In this document: piece after piece, positions 12,601-23,519 of the stretch | Layout: the number at the start of each line of letters is the position of its first letter | How positions within the stretch are numbered: the first letter of the stretch is position 1 | Assembly (NCBI GenBank): GCA_021030905.1 | Contig: JAGFMI010000004.1 | Coordinates: 2,341,019-2,405,018, forward strand | Origin: Pyrenula massariospora | Taxonomy: Eukaryota; Ascomycota; Eurotiomycetes; Pyrenulales; Pyrenulaceae | Direction: 5' to 3' | DNA length: 64,000 nt | Made by a program: the position numbers and the translations under genes | The notes under the pieces: generated by a model | Database searches by the model: none | What the model saw: the letters and a program-made list of their open reading frames with translations, nothing else | What the model was told of the DNA's origin: nothing

Positions 12601-12927
12601 TCGAGTGTGGGAGACGCCAAAGGTTCCATGTGACAACACTCTTGATCGCAGGAAAGGTGCAAGCGGTCGAGGAATCGAAGCATCGGAGGAGGATGTCTCT
12701 GGTGAGGGGTCTGGAAAGGATTGGAAGGCTTTGTCGGCGCGCAATCCGTCACCCACATAGAGGACAAGGCGCTTCGCCGGGGTATTGGTTCCTTTCTTGG
12801 TCGAGTCATAAGGTCGCATGCCACTGACAATAGGGCTGACAAAGTAGATGTCGAATATTGACCAAATATACGTCAAATGAAAGACGACAGCAATGGCGAG
12901 AAAGCCTGCTCGACCAATTCGCGCCAT
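9689..12927 (-). CDS. mcd4: GPI ethanolamine phosphate transferase 1 (Mcd4)
   Basis: Five exons (12927-11188, 11135-10948, 10897-10759, 10707-10599, 10551-9689; introns 47-52 nt) give 1012 residues, close to the family's usual length. The enzyme adds phosphoethanolamine to the first mannose of GPI-anchor precursors on the lumenal side of the ER. The N-terminus has one signal-anchor helix (about 8-30), followed by a lumenal alkaline-phosphatase-like domain: VLYVGDGLRADKAF, VPTESRPGHVALIAGLYED, and the metal-binding FTADHGMSDWGSHGDGH with NTRTPLIAWGSG. The C-terminal half is a polytopic membrane domain (for example WPALYG, GLPLGNQVVGW, GVAPSALFMIVMAISDVMTLNFF shortened here to its key residues). 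Each junction preserves frame and family sequence. It ends in a charged tail without an obvious retrieval signal. It lies in tandem with bem1 upstream and metG downstream. Confidence 0.95.
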
Positions 12928-13537
12928 GGTCGGTGTGGCAGACGAAGGCAGGAAATAAAGTCCTCAATTCAAGGGTCACCAAAGGCCGCGAACATGTTGA
13001 ACATCTGCTTGCAATCGAAATAGAAGCAAGCAAAGTTGCGCAGGCGGCACACGGCCATGGATATGGCGGGTTCTGTTGACTTGAAGAATTTCTTCAGGCC
13101 GAACAGACTCCGCGTACTTGCCCAGGGGCGCGTCCAAGCAACGGACCAATTGGGCTCAGCCTACGACGCAGGGTCTTACGGTTTAGGCCGAGCCTTGCGC
13201 AGCCTTACTGAACAAAGAGCCTGACAGTATTCAATTCTATATTTACTGTGAAGAGCTTTATATTCAAGAAATTATGGTCAAGAATGTCGGAGACGCCTTC
13301 CAGAGAACATGCATACTCCCGTAAATGAAAATCCCCATTGGCGTTTTGAAGGAAAAATTCCGCCATGTCCAGAAAACAACTCATCCCAAAACCGCTGCGT
13401 TGCCCGTGAACACCATGTATCCAGATTCAGCACCTCACGACAACAACCTTGCGGCTGAGCAGAGCCGACAACAGCAGATTCCGTCAGATGAGCAGGCCAG
13501 CCGGCATATTAAGGAGCAAAGCAATGACTGTCCCATA
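12928..13537. other. Intergenic: mcd4 promoter and bem1 3' flank
   Basis: 610 bases between two minus-strand genes, with no convincing coding frame. It should hold the mcd4 promoter and the bem1 terminator. Confidence 0.5.
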
Positions 13538-15601
13538 TCACGTCAAGAAATTCACCACAAGTGAGAGCTTTGGGTTTCTTTGAATGGCAACGTCAAGATC
13601 TCGATCGCTCATGAGTTCTACCATCTGCCCATTGCTGGCCTCGTCTTTGTACTGTACCATTACATCTTCGTTGATTTTCAGTCGCTCTCGTATCTTCTCA
13701 ACGAGAGCGCGAAATGAGATGTCATTTGGCACTCGAATCGAGATGATCTCGTGCTCAAAAAATATCTTGATTTTGAGCGTACCAGCGGGATTGGCATTTA
13801 CCGGGGTCGTTGCTTGCCCATAACCTGCATTATTGGCACCATTGCCATTGCTTGTGGCCTGTGTGAAGCTCGGCTGCTTATTCATTGGCGGATACTGGCC
13901 GTTGGTAGCAGACAAGGAAGGGTTACCACGCTGGTGTGTTGGACGCGCTGACTGTTGACCGTATGCTCCCCCACCGTTCATCTGACCCCTCGATGATTGC
14001 CTCGAAGCGGTGCGCGATGGCGCCTGCACAGACGATTGCTGTGAGGCTCCAGATAATCGATACTCCTCTCCTAATGCGCTTGGATCGATCTCGTAATCAC
14101 TCGAACGTGGCTGGAACAACTGCCTTACTAACATCGACCTGCTGATGTGAGGTGGCAATGCTAGAACCAGCTTGACGTACTCGTCAAGATTCTGTTTCCG
14201 GCCGGCGCTGATCGCGTCTGTCACATGGGCCACTGGTCCGGGCATATAAGGGATAGTGCGAGGTTTGCCGCCATTTCCTGCCTCCTCGGGGAACTTATTG
14301 AGCAATGCGATCTGAAAATCGTAAAAGTCGGCATAGAATCTTCGTAACTCCCACCATCTGCCATCCTCCATCTGACATTCCACAATATAGTAGTATACGT
14401 CATTATCAAAGATATACCGCGGGATAGAAACAGATACAGGGGCGAGTAGCTGAGGTCGCGATTGCCGGTAGCCATAGTCCGCCTGGCTCTGACTGTTGTT
14501 GTTCTGGTGAAAGGACTGTTGCTGCTGTGGCATCTGTTGCTACAATTGATAATTTAGGTTAGTCCACTATTTCTACCGAAGACCGGGTAAGGAAATGACC
14601 CACGTAAGAGCTGTTTGCCTGATTGTATTGTTGATCTGGCGGCTGGGTTGGGCCATTTAAGCTCATTCTCCCCATGTCCGAAGTCATCGACTGCTGGGAC
14701 GGTGCATCAAATTTTCCGAGACTGATGCTGCTGTTCTTATAGTCCGCAGCCATCTTCTTCCATTCCTCGACTTTGGGGACGCCTGCTCTTTGAACAGCCT
14801 CGTGCGGGTCGGTCACAGCTTGACCTGTTGACATGTCTCTGATCTCAATGAAGGATACCGGTATCAGACCTGGACCGCCCAGTCTACCAATCGGCTTTGC
14901 AACAAACCATTCAGGGTTAGATTGCGCAATCACGATGATAGCTTCGCCTGATTTTGCTTCGAGTTCATCGGGCCGCTCTGCGTTAAAATCATACATAACC
15001 ATGCCGTATACCATCGCACCTGAACCTTTCATCATGTTGGACATTCTGATGCCGCCGCCTGTCCGCATTGTATTCACAGACTCGGATCTCCCATGCGTCT
15101 GCTTTTCTGAGTACCCTGAGTCATGGGCCTCCCCTGGTTTTACAGCAGCCCCAACGTCTTTCATTGACCCCGCACTAGCTCTCTCCTGCTTTCCAATGAC
15201 CTCAAAGTAGGCCACAGGTACTAGACCTCTTGCGGTGGGTATCAGAGGATTGCAAGCTTCATACCAGTCCGGATCGTCTTCTCGGCTGATGACGTGAAAG
15301 AAGTCACCGCGGTGGAACGCCAACTGCTGCCCATTGCCATCGGTTGGCTCGAAGTCGTATAGGGCTTTGATAACCTACGACGGATCAGTCGCCGGCGCTA
15401 CAGGACATTGCTTGGTGATGCGGGGCTCACCTTCTTAGGAGGAACTATGGATACGGCGTCTTTGGGAGTTAGGGAAACATGTTGTGGCTTCGCATCCTTA
15501 TCTCCTTTCAAGGAACGTCGAAGCGCCTGTGAGGAATGATCAGTCGGCAAGCGCACCACGGAATGAGGCGTGAAAGCTAGGTTTTCAAGACGGACCTTCA
15601 T
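13538..15601 (-). CDS. bem1: Cell-polarity scaffold Bem1 (SH3-SH3-PX-PB1)
   Basis: Four exons (15601-15596, 15526-15431, 15374-14604, 14539-13538; introns 69, 56 and 64 nt) give 624 residues. The first exon is only ATG AAG; splicing creates the expected start MK|ALRRSLKGDK. Bem1 links Cdc42, its exchange factor Cdc24 and PAK kinases at growth sites. Domains in order: SH3-1 (about 35-95, with ALYDFEPTD-type start and WYEA), SH3-2 (about 156-215, MYDFNAERPDELEAKSGE and PEWFVAKP), PX (about 322-440, phosphoinositide binding, with RRFYADFYDFQIALL) and a C-terminal PB1 (about 545-622, OPCA-like SDRDLDVAIQ) that would dock the Cdc24 PB1. A low-complexity Gln/Ser/Asn linker separates PX and PB1. The minute first exon is easily missed by gene finders. 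Confidence 0.92.
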
Positions 15602-17108
15602 TGAGGCAAGCGACGGCAGCGCCCCTGCGCCGGACTGTAGGACGTTGGTGGGCGCAAAGTAGGTTAGATGCTCCAATTTAGAGTGCAATTACATGCAGTC
15701 GGGAAGTGTCGCAGAAATGCCCCTACAGTTGAAGGATTTGATCGTCAGTCGAGGGTCTGTCGAGTCGATAGATTGTTCAAGGCTCAATCTTTCACTCGAA
15801 ATGAAGCCGATCGGAGATCCCAGAGGTGTACACCTGGTTCATCGGTCCACGTTACATGTAAAGCGGACGTGGGCGGACAAGGGATGTTCCGAGTTGTTGG
15901 GCGCTATATCCAAAACTCGCCCTACCGCGAGCGGCGCAGCACCGTCGATATCGATGCGGACAGCCTGGAACGGATGGGAGGTCAAGAATGATCTGTTATA
16001 GATGCTGCGGCTTCTTTGACGGGATTGATCGCAACAGAGTGAAAGAAAGAATGCTGGTCGAAGGCGATGGTAGGTTCTGGCTGCGACTGACAACGGCGGG
16101 TGGTGAGGAGAGAGGCTAAAGAGATGGGGAGACCAGGATTGTCAACGAAGCCCTGCACCGCTGGTTCGGGCCCTACCAAGCCGCTATCTACGTAAGAGGC
16201 ATTCGCTTGTGCCGTTGACTATCCAGACTTTTCACAGCCTTGAGTTCTACGCGATTCCATAATGGTCAGACTACTCTCCAGTAATCATGGCGGCTGTTGC
16301 GAGCAGAAGGAATGAGGTGCTGCAGCCCGCCGCACTGATCCCACTGAAAACAACGGCGAGCGATCAACACAGAAGCTGAATTGAATCCGCTAAACGATTA
16401 TGATACAAGCATTTTCTCGGTCTGGATCAATAGCCCTTCACCACTCAGCCTCGCCTTCTCCAAATGCTGCAGAACTACAGGGTCACACGTCGCCTAAGCC
16501 CGCTAGATCCCTTATGCTCCTACGGCCTCCCGCCTCGATCCTGTCGCTAACCATCGGAAGCTCACGCCCCTGGGCCCTTTAATGGCAGTGTGGTGGTTGG
16601 TCGTTGGTCGTACCCGCCCCAGGAACCTACGAGGCTGCGCCATGCGGCTGTGAGCTCTATTCATCCCACTGCCTACCAGTTCATGAACATGCCATAATCC
16701 TGCTTATGGATCTCGGGTCCGCCGGTTGATATCCATGTGGTAGTAATCAGACTGTACTTCGTCTTCGACTTACTGCCATAGCATCTTAGTTGTTGACGTG
16801 TTCTCACCCGACCTTGGAATCTTGCGAATGAAATTATCAACCTGATATCACCCTCGATCTACTTCTAATACATAATCATATGGCCCCTGTCAACCGACCT
16901 ATCATGTATGAGACTCTCGTAGAGTCTATAGCCTTTATTTGCGCGTGACCAATGTCTTCAAAGTGCAGGCAGATGCTAGTTCACATCTTCAGGTCAAAGG
17001 CTCACGAGCCTGGGGCACCAACCCTCACTTTGCACGTTGACGACATGATTTGCTTCAGTCATTTGTCAATGGCTCAAGAAGCAATGCACATCGTCCAATG
17101 TACGATGG
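15602..17108. other. Intergenic: bem1 promoter region
   Basis: About 1.5 kb upstream of bem1. Frames here are short and overlap on both strands without family resemblance. The sequence near 15700-16000 is open on both strands and GC-richer but shows no splice-supported protein. No repeat or RNA gene was seen. Confidence 0.45.
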
Positions 17109-17588
17109 TCAGCCCATTTCAATTGGTAGTGCAGGCATGAAGGACGATGGAAGTTGAACAGGGGTATTCAACCCCGGAACGACCTCGATCCGGAAAATAT
17201 AGTAATGGCCACCAGATGCTACTGCTTTCATTGCTAATTCAAGGGTTTTGATTGCTTTAAGAATATCACTAGGCGTGATCAATTCAGAATTCTCTTTTGA
17301 GAAATACACTGCCATTTTAGCGAGGCTAAGATTTGCTCGCAAGTCGAAAACAGCGCATTGTCTGAACGTACGCTGAAACTGCTTTTCCATGACCGGTCTC
17401 GAAATGCCCGGGTAAAATGCCCCTTGATCAATAAAAAATAGCACTCTAAATATCAAGAACAGTGCACTATGCGATAAAAAGAAGAAAAAACGGGTAACGA
17501 AGAATTCGGAGTAGAAAAGGGTCGGTAGCAAAAAGTTCGAGAGCAGGCCAGATGGAGCGATGGAAAAAGAAGAGGCCCGTGCGCGCAC
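17109..17588 (-). CDS. Unassigned ORF, possibly a gene remnant
   Basis: A 159-codon frame just downstream of thp3 on the same strand. The first about 55 codons are Phe-rich and look like chance. From about residue 66 (MEKQFQRTFRQ) to the end, the composition is protein-like, with an amphipathic helical stretch near 90-125 (SLAKMAVYF...ITPSDILKAIKTLELAMKAV, here abbreviated). I do not recognise a family. It may be a last exon of a lost gene or a short young gene. Only 38 bases separate it from the thp3 stop, so it could also be thp3 3' UTR. Confidence 0.25.
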   Translation of the reverse strand: MRARASSFSIAPSGLLSNFLLPTLFYSEFFVTRFFFFLSHSALFLIFRVLFFIDQGAFYPGISRPVMEKQFQRTFRQCAVFDLRANLSLAKMAVYFSKENSELITPSDILKAIKTLELAMKAVASGGHYYIFRIEVVPGLNTPVQLPSSFMPALPIEMG

Positions 17589-17626
17589 GTTTTCGCGGAT
17601 CAGCTCCAGGTGTAGCCGACTTGCCC

Positions 17627-19105
17627 CTAGATCTGACCTTTAATATCGACTTTTTTGAAAGCTTGAGCTTTAGCTGTTTCAAAATAGGGGGCAGCCTTGC
17701 TCGTCAGTAGCTGAACGCCATCGTCGCGCTCTTGCAATATTGTTTCAGGGCTGTCTTCGGGTCCATGCTCGAGAATGAAACGGGCGCTTTGCTCGTCAGA
17801 TTCAAAAGCCAGCTCCTCGGTCAGGAATCGGATCCTCAACTCAGGCTTGTATCTATGAAGAAATGTGAGCAATGTTGTTCAGGATGACTTGACAAAAGGG
17901 TACACATACGCTTTACACATGTTTGATAGAGCGGCTAGGCGCTCACGATCGACAAACATATCCATGAGGTAGGCACCCATATTTGGACAGTCAAGGTAGA
18001 GGCGGAAGAATCGGTGATAATTTTTAAGGGCGAGGGCTGATCGGACATTGAGGGCATGCTTTACAGCTCCGTCCTCTTTATCTGCTGGGGTTAGATCTGA
18101 AAGGACATCGTTCATGTCCGTCCGGTTACAAGTATGAATAAAGTAGAGAATGCGATATGCCTTAAATTCGCTGGGATGTCCTCCAAGCTTTTGCTTGTAC
18201 AATGCCCTTAGCTGTGTCTGGCATTGATTATACTCACCAAGATCACCTTTTTCCAGAGCTATCCGTGCATGGATCTCATATACGTTTACCGTGAACTCGT
18301 TCTTGATATGTTGGACGGTTAGATCCTGGCGTAGCGACTTAAATTGGTCGCAGGTGTACGTGTAATTGTTTTCCTGTCGCCACATTTTCTTCAAATGTTC
18401 AAGTGTCTTTCGTAAAACATGTAAAGGGCGAACGGTATCTGGATTAGGAGCCGAGGTCAAGCGAAAGTAAGGTTTCTCAATATTTTGTGCGCGCCCTACC
18501 ACTGGGCCAGATATTGCAGGGGAGGGGGAATCGTCTCGAGAGGTACTTCCATTCCGTGGAGAATGTGGCCCGGAAAGAGATGATTGAAACCGCTTCCTCC
18601 TGAGTTCCAGGTCTGCTTTTGACTTACTTGTCTTTGAATCGTTTATGTCTAGTCGAGGGCGTTTTTCCGACGGCTTAGGGTATGAAATACGATCTTCGAA
18701 ACTGCGCAGGGTATCCGTCTTACGCCATGGCGGTTGGCTCACTTGCTCCGGTTGTTCTGAAAGGTCCGAGGACTTTCGCTTATGACCACTATCCACCTTA
18801 ATCGAGCTCGGTGACTGGATGTTAGAAAAAATCGGGGCAGGAGGTTGCCAATAAGGTATCACTGATGGGGCCAGAAGCTCCTGGTTACGTTCGTCACGAA
18901 GGATCCGCTGAGGAAGCGGCATATGGTCCCAGTCAAGCACAAACAATTTGCCGGACTCGGTAGCATCGGTGATTACTCGTTTCAATTTGGTTTGCATTTC
19001 TTCACTGCTGATACCAGGGATAGCAGATTCTGGGACAAAGGCACGCTGAACATAATGCCGAACACTTTCTGGCCAGTCCACCTTTTGCTTAGCGTTGCCC
19101 GACAT
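17627..19105 (-). CDS. thp3: SAC3/GANP-domain protein, Thp3/LENG8 type
   Basis: Two exons (19105-17910 and 17852-17627) around a 57-nt intron encode 473 residues. Thp3-type proteins act in nuclear mRNA biogenesis (transcription elongation and mRNA maturation with Csn12 in yeast). The start MSGNAKQKVDWPESVRHYVQRAF and the motif LDWDHMPLPQR are typical of the family N-terminus. A Lys/Arg/Ser-rich linker (about 100-200) contains basic clusters suited to nuclear import. The helical SAC3/GANP core runs from about 215 to 440 (YTYTCDQFKSLRQDLTVQ, VNVYEIHARIALEKGDLGEY, EFKAYRILYF). The second exon continues the winged-helix end (RIRFLTEELAFES). It diverges from vps36 across a 597-base shared region. 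Confidence 0.88.
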
Positions 19106-19702
19106 GGTGCCAACGCTTGGAGAATTCTGACTTGTCTTGGGAGCGACTCCCGTGGGCTGAGGTCTTGTTAGAGTGTTTGCAAAAGCAGGAGCGTATTGAT
19201 AGGGTTCTAGTCCTACTGGTTAGTGTAAAGGAATTTGAGAAAGCGGAATTTGGAGTTTACCATCTAGACTTTTACGGGCGACGAGATTTAGAGGCGACGC
19301 GATTTCGGTCATACCTCTCGAGAAGAAGGTTGGAAGGGTTAGCTAAGGAGAAATATTGAAACCAAGTGACGAGCAATTGAGGAATGCTTGAGAGTGGGAG
19401 GCAGAGAAGAGACAGATGAGAATTTTAGAACAAGGAGATTGGCAAAAAGCGACCATGTGTGATGCTTAGGAGGAAGACGGTGGAATGAGTGCGAGTTTCG
19501 CCAGCTCGTAAGCGCTTCATGGCTGGGAGCTAGGCCTACCTGGGTTAGCTTATCCTCACGGCCGAGAACATTCGCTCTCAAGATCCTCTGATCTGATAGA
19601 CGGTCGACAACTCAATAATTTCACTTCGTGGCAGCTGGAATTTTTTCAGCTCTCCATATTACTCTGGCAATCAGGCTTGATGCCCGGATGCCCTAAATGT
19701 AA
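19106..19702. promoter_or_regulatory. Shared divergent promoter of thp3 and vps36
   Basis: 597 bases between divergent start codons, with no long frame. Both promoters must lie here. No sharp TATA box or repeated operator-like site was recognised. Confidence 0.55.
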
Positions 19703-21641
19703 ATGCACTTCAAACCCATTTCCTTGACGACTGCTTTACGCCCATCACTGTTACCCGATGAAGCCCTCCTGTTCGTCCAGGATGCGGTGGGCCTTTATGA
19801 AGGGTAAGTAACGTGCATCTTCAGTAGTTTGTAACTTATGCTGGAAGAAAGGGTTAACGTTGATGGATTGCAGCAAATTTAAGATTCCACAGTATCAAGA
19901 AGGACACGCCTACTTGACTTCTCTACGCGTCTGTTACGTAGATGATAAAGATCCACGCTCCCTATGCGTATCAATCGAACTTCAAGATGTCGAGCGTTGC
20001 GAATTTCAGGTCCGTTGTCATTCAAATTCGTAGCGACGGGCTTTCTAAGGGACTTAGGCCGGATTCCTGAAATCCTCCGCTAAGATAACTCTATACGCAA
20101 AGCCGACCAAGGCACCGCTAGGATCCTCCCGACCTTCTCCTACGGCCTCATCTTTCCCATCTGTACGCACAGCTAGCCCATTACGGGACTATGGATCTAT
20201 AGATGCTCCGGGGCTTTCCGCAGCTACCTGGATTTGTCCAATATGTTCCTTCTCCAATCCTGTCCCTTCAAATTTCGAACCAGGGAATCCAGGGTCGTTA
20301 GTCTCGGTGCCTTCGTGTCTGAATTGTGGCATCCAGCCACCGACTGCAATAATCTTAAAAGCCGCGGTGTCTTCAGCATCCAGGCGATCTGGACAGCAGA
20401 CCAGTGTTCAGGATTTGTCTCCGGCTCCTGAAGCGAGAGCGCCACCGTCTGACGATGTAATGTGGGAAAGCAATGTATTTGAGCCCAACACAATCACATG
20501 CTCTCGTTGCACGTTCAAAAATCATGCGTCCTTACGATCTTGCGAAATTTGCGGGGCCCAGCTGCCCCATAAGACAACACAATTGGCTTCCGGTGAAAAC
20601 ATCCCCAGACCACGGCTTGACTCTCCGGGGCCATTCCTTGATCAGCGTCAATCTGCAATTGGCGAGAATCTGGACAGCATCAAAATCTCATTTCGCAATG
20701 GAGGCGATAAGGTCTTCTATGAAAGATTGAAGGGAGCTATGGTCCAGAAAAAATGGTTACTACGCAATGCTCCACCTGTGCCGAAGCCTGCACAGATTCT
20801 TCCAAGGACAGCGCCTCTTGACTTGGTGCAGCCTGATTTGCAGACGCTTCCCGTCCGGCCTGCAGCCGTCGGTATTGCCGGGCTGGAAAGGCGTGGGCTC
20901 GAAGCAAGACAAAACAACGAGCAGGTGATCGGCAGCGCGTTCGAGGACTTGGAAGCTTTGATGACTTCTGCAAAGGAGGTGCTTCAGCTAGCTGAACAAT
21001 TTGCAGGAAATACTGGCAGCAACGCCCAAAACTCGTCTGATGCACAGACGACGTTGTCCGACTCGGCGGCAGCGTTGGGAATGGTAACAACCAAGGATAT
21101 GCTATCGGGCTCAGATACGCTGTATCTGTCCGAGCTGTCTCGCAATCTTGCCGAGTATCTCACAGACGATCGAAAAGGCGTACTACATAGGGAAGGAGGG
21201 ATAATGACTCTTGTTGATCTCTGGGCGGTTTTCAATCGCAGCAGGAATGGCGTGGAGCTCGTGAGCCCGACTGACTTTCAGAGAGCAGCTGAGCTTTGGG
21301 AAAAACTCAAGCTTCCTGTGCGGTTACGCCGTTTCAAGAGCGGCTTGTTGGCTGTGCAGAGGTCCGATTGGACGGATGAAAAAGTATTACACCAGCTCGA
21401 GGCATGGTTAAAAGATATACGTCAGACTCCTCCGTTGGAGAAAGTTCCATGGGCTTGGGCTCGCTTTGGCCGGGGCATCACAGCACAAGAAACTGCACAG
21501 CGGTTCGGCTGGAGTGTGGGGGTTGCAAGCGAGGAGTTGGAGATGGCCGAGGACAGTGGCGTTCTTTGTCGAGAGGAGGGCATAGAAGGACTCCGATTTT
21601 GGAGCAATTCTTTGATAGCTCAAGGCTCAGATGACCTTTGA
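19703..21641 (+). CDS. vps36: ESCRT-II subunit Vps36
   Basis: Three exons (19703-19803, 19874-20009, 20058-21641; introns 70 and 48 nt) give 606 residues. Vps36 is the membrane- and ubiquitin-binding subunit of ESCRT-II, which sorts cargo into multivesicular bodies. The N-terminal GLUE domain starts at residue 1 (LLPDEALLFVQDAVGLYEG, SIELQDVERCEFQAGFLKSS). As in yeast, two Cys4 zinc fingers are present: WICPIC...CLNCG near 137-170 and ITCSRCTFKN...CEICG near 224-247. The C-terminal EAP30 winged-helix part begins near 350 (GIAGLERRGLEARQ), with TKDMLSGSDTLYLSELSRNL and the final WEKLKLPVRLRRFKSGL. All three junctions keep frame and family sequence. The first ATG not followed by an immediate stop was chosen as start. 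Confidence 0.93.
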
Positions 21642-21732
21642 GAATCGTTGTTGTACGATCTATGATAATGCAGTATTTATGAATATTCGTAGACCAACAA
21701 TGACCGATCGCAGCCGTACCCCACCGTCTGTG

Positions 21733-21903
21733 CTAGCTGAGCTGGTAGATGCTCCACTCGGGAGAGTTGCTGACCAAGTGTCCTACAAAAGACGTCGTGA
21801 ATCCACTCGCTATGGTTCCCCCGAATACACCGACTATAGGAATGTAATTGGCATAACGAAAATGAGATGGATCAGATGCAGCATAGAGTGCAGAGTAGGT
21901 TTC
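21733..21903 (-). other. Possible small membrane-protein exon
   Basis: On the minus strand a short frame, entered after a plausible acceptor AG near 21905, reads SALYAASDPSHFRYANYIP followed by a Gly/Thr/Ser-rich hydrophobic stretch and NSPEWSIYQ, then TAG. Composition is that of a membrane helix, but I could not find a matching first exon or name a family. Confidence 0.2.
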
Positions 21904-22454
21904 TCAAGATCCGTGATACAGCCTCGATGGTTCTCATATGAGCGCTGGCTTATCCTCCGGACGTGCACCCTTGCAAGCAGGCACGAGCTCCGGTCCCTGG
22001 CTGCAAGGCTGCACGGTATACCTGCAGTTGGAGAACTTGACTTGCATACACCAAGGCGAAATCGCGCGGGCCTAACGCGGCGCGAGATGATGTTTGAGCT
22101 CAGATTCCATAGGCACAAGCTCTTCGTATGCGACCAATCCGACGTCACAGGTTTAGTTATTCATCCATCGCAGAGTTGTCTTGTTGTTAAGACTTCGGAA
22201 TCACAAAATACGGCAGTGCAGACATACCGTCCAAGTTTAACACACCACCTGTACTAATGTAGAAATGGCAGATTTGATTACGAATGAAGATCGCCCTGAA
22301 TCCAGCGTTTTGGAGTTGGGCGTGTGGAAAGGGGGAAACGGCCGCCAGGAACCTATCAGGCCTGGTGCGGGTTGAAACCTCGGGAGGTCCAGCGTTTCAG
22401 CCGGCCGTCAACGCATCTTCCTCCAATCCCCGCCTTTCCACTCTCCCCTTCTTC

Positions 22455-22470
22455 AACACACACACACACA
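22455..22470. repeat. CA dinucleotide microsatellite
   Basis: Eight CA units in the pyrimidine-rich region upstream of the CAP-like gene. Confidence 0.85.
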
Positions 22471-23519
22471 GACGACCTGAATTCGACCCCAGTCTCCCCT
22501 CGCCCTCGTTCAAGCCGTCGCTCCGCCCAGTCCTCCCTCGTCATCATCACGCTTGGCAGAGAATCTCCGAGTCCGAAGAGAGGTTAATCTTCCCCTTGTT
22601 TCAACCACCTTCTCTCGGTCCCGCCGGGCTCTGCTGTTTCTCACTGTGTTGCCCTCAACTCCAATCAAATCCCAAGGCCTTTTCACCCTGTGATTTCCCG
22701 CCGGCTGCTGCTGACGAGCGCCTGGCACTCTAGCACTCCCCAAACTGGAACCGACAACGTAATGAGAATCTCGGTCATGGCAAAGAGAAGAAATTCTCCG
22801 AGCTCATGTCACGCTGTCACTGTGTCTCTTCCCTCGTCACGCCACTGCTCCGTCCATTGTGCGTGTGGTTCCTTGTGGTCCTTGACCGAAAGTATGCCAC
22901 AGGTCATGGAGAACCAATGAGAACTCGTTGAAAGCATGGCAATGCATGCTGGACTGAGCATGTAGCTCGTCCTTTGAATCGTGGCGAGTCGTCATTTCGT
23001 CCTTCCGATCTCTGACACTAACCCTCATCCCGTAATCTCACGTATATTAATTCCGCCCTCCACGTCTCCACCATGCCAAAAACCTCGACAAACGGCCCAT
23101 CCAGCCCTGTGTCGCCGCGCCGGTGCTTGACGCTCGCGCCGGCCGTCAAGCACTTGCCTTTGTGGGCGGCCTTGTCCTCGTACAAAGCCCGTTTCGACCT
23201 CTCCATCTTCTTTCTCTTGGTCCTCTGTTTTTTCCTACCTGGAAACTGCTCTGTCAGCCACACGCTCTTTTGCAGCTTGCCTTGTTCAAGCACCCACATT
23301 CCTTTGAATTCCTCCCAGGGCTGGTCCATTCTTTCGACCCTCTACCACCACGATCCTTTGTTGCTTATACTGATCGTGTGTCCACTAGCAAACAACCGGG
23401 TTGTTCTAACATTCACTATCGAGCCTCGCACCTCACAGTCTCTATTGGAATAACAGACCAAGCCTGGGCTACCTTCTCGATCCTTGTACAAAGAACACTT
23501 CTTCTGAATCATCGTCAAA

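Larger units (their letters stand above)
21642..23519. other. Intergenic region with pyrimidine-rich leader of the CAP gene
   Basis: About 1.9 kb. A minus-strand hydrophobic fragment at 21733-21903 is listed separately. From about 22420 to 22720 and 23190 to 23510 the plus strand is CT-rich, as is common in 5' leaders of highly expressed fungal genes. A CA microsatellite sits at 22455-22470. Large frames on both strands here (for example 21631-22257 plus) look like chance frames. Confidence 0.5.

Noticed and set aside
21631-22257. 208-codon plus-strand frame after vps36
   Set aside because: It overlaps the end of vps36, has Arg-rich random-looking composition and no recognised domain.
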